From Yersinia aleksiciae (lineage in GTDB: Bacteria > Pseudomonadota > Gammaproteobacteria > Enterobacterales > Enterobacteriaceae), in assembly GCF_001047675.1 (NCBI RefSeq), contig NZ_CP011975.1, positions 186,001-250,000 on the forward strand: 64,000 nucleotides of DNA, in the 5' to 3' direction. Positions 41,370-49,028 of the stretch are shown here, piece by piece. Every line of letters begins with the position of its first letter. Position 1 is the stretch's first letter. The notes beneath the pieces are model-generated. The model saw nothing but the letters and a program-made list of their open reading frames with translations, had not been told where the DNA came from and made no database searches. A program made the translations under genes and the position numbers.

Positions 41370-42380
41370 ATGAAATTATCAACTCATCTTCCGACAAACA
41401 TGGTCGCGATTGAAATTACACAGTCTGGCGGACCGGAAGTATTAGTGCCGGTAACTCGGCCTATTCCTATGCCTGCTTCGGGTGAAGTACTGATTAAGGT
41501 TTCCGCAGCAGGTGTTAACCGCCCTGATGTCATGCAACGTCGTGGTCAATATGCACCACCACCAGGGGCATCCGATATCCCCGGACTAGAAGTTGCTGGC
41601 GAAGTGGTTGCTATCGCTGCCGATGTTAGCCGCTTTAAGATCGGAGACAGAGTCTGTGGGTTAATCGCGGGTGGGGGGTATGCTCAGTACTGCGTTATAC
41701 ACGAAACCAATGCCTTGCCTATCCCCGATAGCCTTACTGATATTGAGGCTGCGGCGCTACCAGAAACATTTTTCACTGTATGGACCAATCTATTCCAGCG
41801 TGGGCATTTTACCGCAGGTGAAACCCTGTTAATTCATGGAGGATCTTCCGGTATAGGAACCACGGCAATATTACTCGGTAAGGCATTTGGCGCAAAAACC
41901 CTGATAGTCACAGTGGGCTCTGAGGAGAAACGCCAGGCCTGCCTGGCTCTGGGTGCAGATGTTGCCATTAACTATCACTCTCAGGACTTTGTCGCTGAAA
42001 CCAAGCGGGTCACATCAGGAAAAGGCGTTGATGTTATTGTCGACTTAATTGCCGGAGATTATGTCGCACGCAATTATGAAGCTGCTGCCATGAATGGCCG
42101 CATTGTTCAGATTGGTACGCAGAATGCTCATGCCAAGGACCTTAACCTAATGTTAATGTTGCTAAAACGCTTAACACACACCGGTTCTACATTACGTTCA
42201 CGCAGCGTGGCAGAGAAAGCCTTGATAGCCAAAGAGCTGGAGCAACAAGTTTGGCCGCTACTGAGTGAGAACAAAATCAAGCCACAGATCTTCCGCACCT
42301 TCCCATTAGAAGAGGCATCAAAAGCACATGCATTAATGGAAGGCAGTACGCATATCGGCAAAATTGTCCTGACAGCTTAA
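41370..42380 (+). CDS. NAD(P)H:quinone oxidoreductase-like zinc-less MDR protein
   Basis: A 336-residue medium-chain dehydrogenase/reductase of the zinc-less quinone oxidoreductase branch (PIG3/TP53I3-like). Signatures are AAGVNRPDVMQRRGQYAPPPGASDIPGLEVAGEV, the nucleotide-binding HGGSSGIGTTAILLGKAFG and DLIAGDYVARNYEAAAMNGRIVQIG. It lacks the catalytic zinc cysteines of alcohol dehydrogenases. The ATG at 41370 has GAGGAA upstream; six further codons upstream are in frame. The substrate is unknown. Confidence 0.88.
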   Translation: MKLSTHLPTNMVAIEITQSGGPEVLVPVTRPIPMPASGEVLIKVSAAGVNRPDVMQRRGQYAPPPGASDIPGLEVAGEVVAIAADVSRFKIGDRVCGLIAGGGYAQYCVIHETNALPIPDSLTDIEAAALPETFFTVWTNLFQRGHFTAGETLLIHGGSSGIGTTAILLGKAFGAKTLIVTVGSEEKRQACLALGADVAINYHSQDFVAETKRVTSGKGVDVIVDLIAGDYVARNYEAAAMNGRIVQIGTQNAHAKDLNLMLMLLKRLTHTGSTLRSRSVAEKALIAKELEQQVWPLLSENKIKPQIFRTFPLEEASKAHALMEGSTHIGKIVLTA

Positions 42381-42619
42381 CGCTGTTTTGAGACCATGAT
42401 TACCCGCATGGTGATAACCTATGAGGTGAGAGCGAGTATTAAACGATCGCTTTCACCTGATGAATAAATAAATTACACTTCAATTATCCGCCTACTCACC
42501 TATAACAGTTTAGCTAGCGAATTTATTAAACTGCTATACTTTAGCTTTAAACTTCCATGCTAATCTATAACGAGCGTTATGGTTTAATTCTAAGAGTTTT
42601 TAATCACAAGGTTATAATT

Positions 42620-43144
42620 ATGGACATAATTAAGAAGATATTAATCGACGATATCGCAAGAATTAATCATAAAGAAAAAAGAGATGGTCGGTTAAAATTT
42701 AATAGCGATTTTGTCTACAAGCACCCATATCTGTGTCTGGCGATGTTAGTATCATACTTTTTTGTTTTAGTTTTGATGTACTTAACACCCTATTTTGGCA
42801 CTGGATATATGATTGCCTTTACCCTTTTCTTTGTCCTAATGTCAGCAATCTTGATGATGGAGATCAAACCCGTATTTAGATTTGAGGATATAGGCGTGCT
42901 TGATTTACGTGTCTGCTACAACGGCGAGTGGTTCTTTAGTCGCGCGTTATCAACACAGGCTATTGATGAAATATTGAATAGTGAAAATATCAGCGATGAA
43001 TTTAAGAATCGCTTTAAACATATTATTAGCAACAAAGGCGAGATAGATTTTTACGATGTCTATGACTTGGCCTATCTGCAAAAAAAGTCGACGTCATCCA
43101 ATGAGATGAGTGCAATCACCTCATTAACTCGCACCTCTGCTTGA
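42620..43144 (+). CDS. ylaC: YlaC family inner-membrane protein
   Basis: A 174-residue protein resembling E. coli YlaC: the REKRDGR stretch, a two-helix membrane region (about residues 38-85) and the conserved FEDIGVLDLRVCYNGEWFFSR. IISNKGEIDFYDVYDLA lies near the C-terminus. The function of YlaC is not established. The ATG at 42620 has AAGG upstream and matches the family start. The upstream region is AT-rich and the gene stands alone. Confidence 0.82.
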   Translation: MDIIKKILIDDIARINHKEKRDGRLKFNSDFVYKHPYLCLAMLVSYFFVLVLMYLTPYFGTGYMIAFTLFFVLMSAILMMEIKPVFRFEDIGVLDLRVCYNGEWFFSRALSTQAIDEILNSENISDEFKNRFKHIISNKGEIDFYDVYDLAYLQKKSTSSNEMSAITSLTRTSA

Positions 43145-43323
43145 GACAGTAACAAGCGTTCAGATTCAAAAACACTTTTGCCCCGCAGGGGCCAGAGTGT
43201 TCACAATAGGTTGGCCTTTTTATTTATCAGATACATTAGATTTATTAGGCAAATGTCAGTAACCCATTAAAAAATCGCCTATAATAATGCTAATGCACCT
43301 AATAATAAGAGGCCAGTATTGGT

Positions 43324-43782
43324 ATGGATAAGATTGACGAACAATTGATTGCCATTTTAGCGGAAAACGCCCGTATCTCGCTGAAAGACTTGTCCCAACA
43401 AGTGAATCTCTCCTCCCCCAGCACATCCGAACGTCTCCGGCGCTTTGAAGAACGAAATATCATCCGTAGCTATACATTAGACCTAGACCAACGGGCATTT
43501 GGTTATAACTTGCAAGCTATTGTCCGCGTTAAGCCCTTGGTAGGGACGCTGCATATTGTCCAGCAGATGATTCAAGCTACACCAGAGTGCGTTGAATGTG
43601 ACAAAGTGACCGGTGACGATTGTTTTATTAGCCGCTTACATATTCAATCGATGGAACAATTGGATACCATCACTGATCGCTGGTCAGAACACGCTGAAAT
43701 CCAAACTTCGATTGTAAAATCATCACCTATTATGCGGCGGTTACCGCCATTAGCGCCGTTGGTTGGGCGCTGTAAATGCTAA
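43324..43782 (+). CDS. Lrp/AsnC family transcriptional regulator
   Basis: A 152-residue regulator with an N-terminal helix-turn-helix (DKIDEQLIAILAENARISLKDLSQQVNLSSPSTSERLRRFEERNII). A C-terminal RAM (ligand-sensing, oligomerising) domain includes VTGDDCFISRLHI. The specific member is not recognised and its effector is unknown. It lies 83 bases upstream of kdoO in the same orientation and could regulate it. Confidence 0.88.
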   Translation: MDKIDEQLIAILAENARISLKDLSQQVNLSSPSTSERLRRFEERNIIRSYTLDLDQRAFGYNLQAIVRVKPLVGTLHIVQQMIQATPECVECDKVTGDDCFISRLHIQSMEQLDTITDRWSEHAEIQTSIVKSSPIMRRLPPLAPLVGRCKC

Positions 43783-43865
43783 AAATTGTGTTACAAACCT
43801 CACTTTGTCTTAAATAAAGAGTTATGATTCCAATCATTGAATGAATATCTAACAGCGGATAATCG

Positions 43866-44771
43866 ATGAGCAGTGATAATCTAAATCAGGCGTCAGATTC
43901 ATTGATTCTTACGCTACCCAACAGCCGTTGGGACCAAAGTTATACGGAAGGCAACAGTGCCGTTGAAGCCCTGGAGCAAGGTAAAGTCCTGTTCTTACCC
44001 CATCTTGCTTTTGAACTAAGTGAACAGGAAAAGCAGTTGCTTAATCCTGCATTGGTTGATGTGAAACGTAAGAATATCAGCTTCAAGCCACAGGAAGGCG
44101 TACTTACCGGTGTCACCGATGAAAGCAAAGTCGCCCTCACCCGCCAGTTGCTTGAACGTTATTACCAAAGTTGCCTCAATCTGGTCAATCAATTATTGCC
44201 GGAGTACACCTCCGTCCTGCATAGCCCGACCAATAGCCTGCGTTTGCACCCCGTAACCGCTTGGCGCGATAAGACGTCTTGGCGTAAAGATGATAGCCGC
44301 TTACATGTTGATGCTTTCCCTTCGCGTCCTAATTATGGCGAGCGTATTATACGCATCTTCTCTAATATCAATCCGCATGGTGAGCCTCGCTCATGGCGGG
44401 TAGGTGAAGACTTTACGCAGCTTGCTAGCCGGTATTTACCCCAACTTGAGCGCTATTCTCCCCTCAGTAGTTGGTTGCAACATAAGGTGGGTATCACTAA
44501 GCGCCGCCGTAGCCATTACGACCATCTGATGCTTCAGCTACACGATAAAATGAAATCAGACCTGAATTATCAAAAAAATGGTCTGCAACAAGCGATTGAT
44601 TTCCCTCCGGGCAGCAGTTGGATCTGTTTTTCTGATCAAACTCCTCACGCGGCGATGGGTGGGCAATATATGCTGGAACAAACTTTCCTGCTGCCTGTTA
44701 CCGGAATGAAAACCCCTCAGCAATCTCCGCTAAAAATATTGGAATCATTGACACAAAAGACACTAATATAG
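43866..44771 (+). CDS. kdoO: Kdo hydroxylase (Fe2+/2-oxoglutarate/O2 dioxygenase)
   Basis: KdoO hydroxylates the 3-position of the outer Kdo sugar of lipopolysaccharide to Ko, a modification described in Yersinia pestis and Burkholderia. The 301-residue product has the iron-binding motif His147-x-Asp149 in DSRLHVDAFPSRPNYGERIIRIFSNI and a likely distal histidine, His261 (SDQTPHAAMGGQYMLEQTF). No signal peptide is evident, so it probably acts at the cytoplasmic side of the inner membrane. The ribosome binding site is weak. Confidence 0.85.
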   Translation: MSSDNLNQASDSLILTLPNSRWDQSYTEGNSAVEALEQGKVLFLPHLAFELSEQEKQLLNPALVDVKRKNISFKPQEGVLTGVTDESKVALTRQLLERYYQSCLNLVNQLLPEYTSVLHSPTNSLRLHPVTAWRDKTSWRKDDSRLHVDAFPSRPNYGERIIRIFSNINPHGEPRSWRVGEDFTQLASRYLPQLERYSPLSSWLQHKVGITKRRRSHYDHLMLQLHDKMKSDLNYQKNGLQQAIDFPPGSSWICFSDQTPHAAMGGQYMLEQTFLLPVTGMKTPQQSPLKILESLTQKTLI

Positions 44772-44802
44772 CTCATCGCTTATTACCGAGTACATTCTGC
44801 AT

Positions 44803-44827
44803 AGGAATCCGTAATAGCCGGATTCCT
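44803..44827 (+). terminator. Terminator after kdoO
   Basis: AGGAATCCG and CGGATTCCT form a 9-base stem with a 7-base loop, followed by TATTAATTT. It is 32 bases past the kdoO stop. Confidence 0.7.
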
Positions 44828-44979
44828 TATTAATTTAACGTCGCCGCGCGAAACTGTATTCCCCATCGGTTCACTGCAAAAAAAATTGGCTACCCCACTT
44901 GATCCCCAATGAAAAAATAAATATCATTTTTCACGTTGAGTCAGCAATGGCTATAATAGCTAGCGCATTGGAGGTTAAT

Positions 44980-45180
44980 ATGGTTAAAGTCTATGACAGA
45001 AATAGAAACCAAATTATCCCAGGCAAACGTGTTATGGTCGCGCAAACAGGGGAAATAGACGTAGCAAAAGCTATCCATGCGGATGGTCTAGCCCCTGTAC
45101 AGGCAGAGCGTGCGCCTGTTGTGGAGTTGCAGCATACCGGTGCACGTTATGTGCCTTTCGATTTAGTTAGACTGGGTTAA
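44980..45180 (+). CDS. Small conserved-looking protein of unknown function (66 residues)
   Basis: The product begins MVKVYDRNRNQIIPGKRVMV and ends YVPFDLVRLG. It is soluble and has no signal peptide, membrane segment or known motif. A strong ribosome binding site (GGAGG) lies 6 bases before the ATG at 44980, which is preferred over an upstream ATG with no such site. I do not recognise a family. It is flanked by terminator-like hairpins on both sides, so it is a single transcription unit. Confidence 0.7.
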   Translation: MVKVYDRNRNQIIPGKRVMVAQTGEIDVAKAIHADGLAPVQAERAPVVELQHTGARYVPFDLVRLG

Positions 45181-45243
45181 TCGTTTTTATCCTATTTTTT
45201 TGTTTGTAAGTTGATATCTCACTTTAGTAGCATCAGTGCTTTC

Positions 45244-45283
45244 ACGCCGGAGTGAACTTATATTGACCAGGTTACTCCGGCGT
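45244..45283. terminator. Hairpin between the 66-residue gene and appA
   Basis: ACGCCGGAGT and ACTCCGGCGT form a perfect 10-base stem with a 20-base loop in the gap between convergent genes. It probably ends transcription from one or both sides. Confidence 0.6.
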
Positions 45284-45384
45284 TATCATTTATATAATAC
45301 TCATCAACAAAATTATATTAATCACGGAATTCAACTCTGAAGAAATATATCCGGCTAGCGTTAAATCCAACCGGATAGCACGAT

Positions 45385-46710
45385 TTAAATATGGCAGGCA
45401 GGCTCAATTGCCTGAGCCACTCTCTTTTGGAAAGTATCAAGCTGGCAAAGTTTGTCCGCCCCACTGTTCTCACAGCCTTCTATCTCAATGGGGACGATAC
45501 CGGCTGGATTGCTTTTCAGATCTAACTTTTCGCTATTTCGTAACTGATCCATCGTTTGGTAGAACATTTTGACCGCAACATATTGCTGATGGTTATCTGG
45601 GTTCTGCCATAGTTCAAACACCAATCCCCCGCCCGGCGGCGTATTATCCGGCTGTTGCGGTAGTTGCCAGTTGGCCCCCAGCATCCCCCCAATATTGGCG
45701 ATATTGGTATCATGACCGCCAAGGAAAAGGAGCTTAGTTTGCTCGGATAATGGCAATGTTTGCCCTTGAGCCTCCCGCTGAAGGAGTAGCGCCGTATTGA
45801 TCTGCTGTAACAATGGCGTTCCCTTATGGCGAGCGATATAAGGTGTTTTGGCCATCAAATCAAATTGCGCATTATGTAGCGATAATAATGAAACCCAATT
45901 CGCTGCTCCGCTTAACCGATGCCAGGCAACATCCGGCATCCCTTGCGAGTTTTGCAGTAAGAAGATCTCACCCAATGTGGATGATAATGCTAGCGGCCCA
46001 CTAAGCGAGACCTTTGTCCCCTGCTTATTCACCTTAACTTCATTGGCGGCAAAGGTGGCAAAATCACAAGTTTTTCCTTGCTGCTGTAGCAACTTGCAAT
46101 AGGGTGACGCGGCGAAGTTGAGGATCTCACCCATCTGGACAAATGGCTTAGCATAGCGCTGGCTCACCTCATTTAATGGAGCCCCCAGTCGTGCCTCAAT
46201 GGCCTTGTGGGTTTGTGCTGAATCTAACTTACACACACCGGCTTCGACGGGATGAAATAGCGGATCAACCTTTTTCAAATCAGCCTGATAATGTACCTTT
46301 AGGCCGCATCCCGGCGCTATACCATCAAGGAATGCTTGCCCCGTTAAGCGGGTTCGTTGATCGACATCAGCTTGCACATAGAGCGTTCCGCCTGCCGGGC
46401 ACCCTGTTGGAAGTAACCCTTGGCTGCGGAAGTAATCACCATAGAAACCGCCCATCAATGTGACTAACTGCGCACCTCTGGGGGTTAAATACCCCGCTGG
46501 TACCGGCCATTGCGGCCACTTATCCGGTGTCACATCATTCATTAGCTGTGTCTGTTTCGTCGGTGAACGGACACCATGGCGACTCAAGATAACTACCCGC
46601 TCTAAAGTGTAACCGGTCGCTGGTGCAGCAACCGGTGCAGCACTGATCGCAAAGCTACCGAGCATTAAGGACAGCGCGGTTAATCGCATGCTATTAATTG
46701 CTATTGTCAT
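45385..46710 (-). CDS. appA: Periplasmic histidine acid phosphatase / phytase AppA
   Basis: This enzyme removes phosphates from phytate and other esters at acid pH in the periplasm. The 441-residue product has a signal peptide (about residues 1-25). The nucleophile motif RHGVRSP has His45, and the proton-donor motif HDTN has His333 and Asp334. The order of conserved segments (LMNDVTPDKWPQWPV, QADVDQRTRLTGQAF, NTPPGGGLVFELW) follows E. coli AppA. Similar phytases are known from Yersinia. A ribosome binding site (AAGGAT) precedes the ATG. Confidence 0.93.
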   Translation of the reverse strand: MTIAINSMRLTALSLMLGSFAISAAPVAAPATGYTLERVVILSRHGVRSPTKQTQLMNDVTPDKWPQWPVPAGYLTPRGAQLVTLMGGFYGDYFRSQGLLPTGCPAGGTLYVQADVDQRTRLTGQAFLDGIAPGCGLKVHYQADLKKVDPLFHPVEAGVCKLDSAQTHKAIEARLGAPLNEVSQRYAKPFVQMGEILNFAASPYCKLLQQQGKTCDFATFAANEVKVNKQGTKVSLSGPLALSSTLGEIFLLQNSQGMPDVAWHRLSGAANWVSLLSLHNAQFDLMAKTPYIARHKGTPLLQQINTALLLQREAQGQTLPLSEQTKLLFLGGHDTNIANIGGMLGANWQLPQQPDNTPPGGGLVFELWQNPDNHQQYVAVKMFYQTMDQLRNSEKLDLKSNPAGIVPIEIEGCENSGADKLCQLDTFQKRVAQAIEPACHI

Positions 46711-46851
46711 AATTTTACATCCTTATTAAAACTACGAATATTTTTTGCCACAACGAGTATGGTTGACGATCGCGGGCATCACCATGTGCGAAAGCAATAA
46801 ACAACAAAAACGCTAATCGGGCCTGACATGGACAAACGGGGAATAATTTAT

Positions 46852-46886
46852 ATAATCAGGCCAAACAAATGAAAAGGTCTGATTAT
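46852..46886 (+). promoter_or_regulatory. Inverted repeat over the start of the 30-codon gene
   Basis: ATAATCAGGCC (46852-46862) pairs with GGTCTGATTAT (46876-46886) over 11 positions, with one G-U. The right arm contains the putative ribosome binding GG and the first two bases of the ATG at 46885. In RNA this could hide the start site; in DNA it could be an operator. Confidence 0.55.
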
Positions 46887-46977
46887 GTCATTTACTGAAT
46901 GGGTAATTCTGGGTGTGGTTATTGGCTGTGCCGTTGGCGCTTTACTGAAGATTTTTGGTAAGAAAAAAGATAGCTAG
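46885..46977 (+). CDS. Candidate 30-residue membrane peptide
   Basis: A 30-codon ORF encodes a product beginning MSFTEWVILGVVIGCAVGAL and ending KKKDS: one hydrophobic helix (about residues 6-24) and a positively charged tail, typical of small bacterial inner-membrane proteins. It diverges from appA. I do not recognise a family. The start lies in an inverted repeat. No long ORF overlaps it. Confidence 0.6.
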   Translation: MSFTEWVILGVVIGCAVGALLKIFGKKKDS

Positions 46978-47016
46978 CCTATTTAGCGTTTGTGCTCTAA
47001 ATGTGCCTGAATAAAT

Positions 47017-47050
47017 ATCGTAGGCGGCGCTTAGCCAAGCCGTCTACGAT
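47017..47050 (-). terminator. Terminator of fimbrial locus 1
   Basis: Two 12-base arms (ATCGTAGGCGGC and GCCGTCTACGAT) pair with one G-U, with a 10-base loop. In the minus direction an AT-rich stretch follows. It is 6 bases beyond the last fimbrial gene. Confidence 0.75.
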
Positions 47051-47055
47051 GGCCG

Positions 47056-47859
47056 TTATTGCAGCGTTTGTTGCCCTTCAATTGCCGAGCCAAAATCATC
47101 AATAATTGAGAAAAACACCGTCATATTCTTAGTCGGCACTTTATTATCGACCAGCACACCATCAACACTGCTTTTCGGCCCCACCATATCGTCATTGCTC
47201 AACTTGATAGCCGTTTTCGTTGCACTCTTATTTTGCGCAATTTCCAAGGTTTGGAATGTCACATTAAATGGTGTCGGATTCGTGACTCGAAGCACGGCAC
47301 TCTTTCCCTGAGGGATCCATTTAAAAGAGAGTTGGCGAGTAATCCCTTCTGAACTGGCCGGTATACCTGCCGGACGATAGAATAATTTAATCCGGGAACG
47401 GAAAGCGATTTGAACTTCATTGTTCGCCGCCTGAGTTGTGGCAGTTTTCGGTGGCACTTCTAATACATTCAGCCAAAACATTGACTCGCGATCAGAGGGG
47501 AGTTGACTCGCCTTGCCAGTATAGTAAATACGGACGGATTTATTGGTTTTAGGATTGAGGCGAAAGACTGGCGTATCAACGACAAATGGCACTTTTATCT
47601 GTTCAATGGGTGTATCCATTTCAGAAATATTGTTATCAACCCATAATTGTAACAGTGCAGGACGAGGACCATCATTAAGGATCTGCACACTACCTGCTTT
47701 ATCATCACCGGTGACAATGACACGGGTTAGCCCAATCGCAACACCTGCTTGAGCGACCGTACTGCACACCAGAGTCACCAAAGTAGCCGTAATCAATAGC
47801 CCACGTCGGCTGTCTGACTGGCGACCTGCCTGAATCAGAAAATGCCATAACGTGTTCAT
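47056..47859 (-). CDS. Periplasmic fimbrial chaperone (locus 1, second copy)
   Basis: A 267-residue PapD-like chaperone that caps pilus subunits in the periplasm. It has an extended signal region (hydrophobic LLITATLVTLVCSTVAQAG), the N-terminal strand VAIGLTRVIVTGDD, and the chaperone signature region RESMFWLNVLEVPPK with REIKLFYRPAG-like SRIKLFYRPAGIP. It overlaps the adhesin stop by 4 bases (ATGA). It is the last gene of locus 1 and the second chaperone in the operon, perhaps dedicated to the adhesin. Confidence 0.92.
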   Translation of the reverse strand: MNTLWHFLIQAGRQSDSRRGLLITATLVTLVCSTVAQAGVAIGLTRVIVTGDDKAGSVQILNDGPRPALLQLWVDNNISEMDTPIEQIKVPFVVDTPVFRLNPKTNKSVRIYYTGKASQLPSDRESMFWLNVLEVPPKTATTQAANNEVQIAFRSRIKLFYRPAGIPASSEGITRQLSFKWIPQGKSAVLRVTNPTPFNVTFQTLEIAQNKSATKTAIKLSNDDMVGPKSSVDGVLVDNKVPTKNMTVFFSIIDDFGSAIEGQQTLQ

Positions 47860-49028
47860 TTATAGATCAACGTAAATGTGAAACCACCTTTAACTGTTCC
47901 TGACTTAACAGTATTCTCGGTTTGGTAAATACCCGCCTGCATCGGCACAGTATAATTTTGTACGCTCGCGGTATTATAACCACTCATGGTGTACTCCTTA
48001 TTCAGCTCAATTGCTGTACCTGTCTGGCTGCGAAGTAATACCCCCACCCCACGGGCCGTCGCACTGGCGTCCAACGCCACCACACCATTAGCGGTATTTA
48101 GCACATTAGTGGTCGCGCCAAATTTATAATTAATCCCCACTAATCCAGCAGGACAGTTATTAAAGTTCAAATTAAATGGCTTTAGCCCTTTAACATCACC
48201 AATTGAGTTAAATTGACTGGCAGCCACATCCGGTAAATTGACAATAACATCGGGTGTCACACATGTTTGGGTCATAACCTGCACATTTACCGCATTGGAT
48301 GGGAATTGTACAATTCGATAACCGTTTGGCTCACGTGAACTACTGGCACCATTATTATAAGTGCGATACACGTAAATATACGCGGGATCAAAAGCAGTGG
48401 CCGAACCTGCGACTAAATTCGTCGCTGTTTTGACAAAATGGACCTGTATTTCAAAACCTAAATTGAAGGCGGCACCATTATTGTAGGGAATGGGCCCCAA
48501 TAATGGTGAAGATCGAACCGCATTAGCCAGTGAATAACCATTCATTGTCATCCAATTACTGGCAAAGCCTGCGCCCGTGACGCGAAAACGTGCCACATAG
48601 CCTAGTCCAGTTTTCACTACAGAGTTAAAAACATTGTAGGTGGTGCCATCAATATTGGTGGTAGTGGCGACGGTATAAGGTGAAAATACATCAACGCCAG
48701 CCATGATCACATCATTTTGATATGCAGATAAAATCCGGCAAGGCCAATCATTGGCTGAGATGATATTAACCCAGCCACCTATTGGGTCACCGACAGCAGT
48801 GTTAGGCTTGACTCTGATGGTCGTGGTTGAGCCAAAAATATAATAGCCGTTGTTATAGGTGCAATCCAACGCAGTGCCATATGCCCAACTGGGGTGACTT
48901 CCCCCTAAACCCACCGCCACTATTAGCAGTAACAAAATCAGTTTTAAACGGGCTATTCGAGGAAGCATCACGCCACTGAGTTCCGCCATGTAACGTTTCA
49001 CACCATTAAAATTGGAACTCATTTGCAT
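47856..49028 (-). CDS. Fimbrial tip adhesin (two-domain)
   Basis: The 390-residue product has a long N-terminal region with a hydrophobic segment (LKLILLLLIVAVGLGGSHPSWA) that probably serves as signal peptide. A unique N-terminal domain (about residues 50-250) is the likely receptor-binding domain. The C-terminal domain has pilin features: TCVTPDVIVNLPDV, NNCPAGL and a C-terminal beta strand ending GGFTFTLIYK for donor-strand exchange. Size and gene order after the usher fit a tip adhesin of the FimH/MrkD type. The receptor is unknown. It overlaps the usher end by 10 bases. Confidence 0.82.
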   Translation of the reverse strand: MQMSSNFNGVKRYMAELSGVMLPRIARLKLILLLLIVAVGLGGSHPSWAYGTALDCTYNNGYYIFGSTTTIRVKPNTAVGDPIGGWVNIISANDWPCRILSAYQNDVIMAGVDVFSPYTVATTTNIDGTTYNVFNSVVKTGLGYVARFRVTGAGFASNWMTMNGYSLANAVRSSPLLGPIPYNNGAAFNLGFEIQVHFVKTATNLVAGSATAFDPAYIYVYRTYNNGASSSREPNGYRIVQFPSNAVNVQVMTQTCVTPDVIVNLPDVAASQFNSIGDVKGLKPFNLNFNNCPAGLVGINYKFGATTNVLNTANGVVALDASATARGVGVLLRSQTGTAIELNKEYTMSGYNTASVQNYTVPMQAGIYQTENTVKSGTVKGGFTFTLIYK

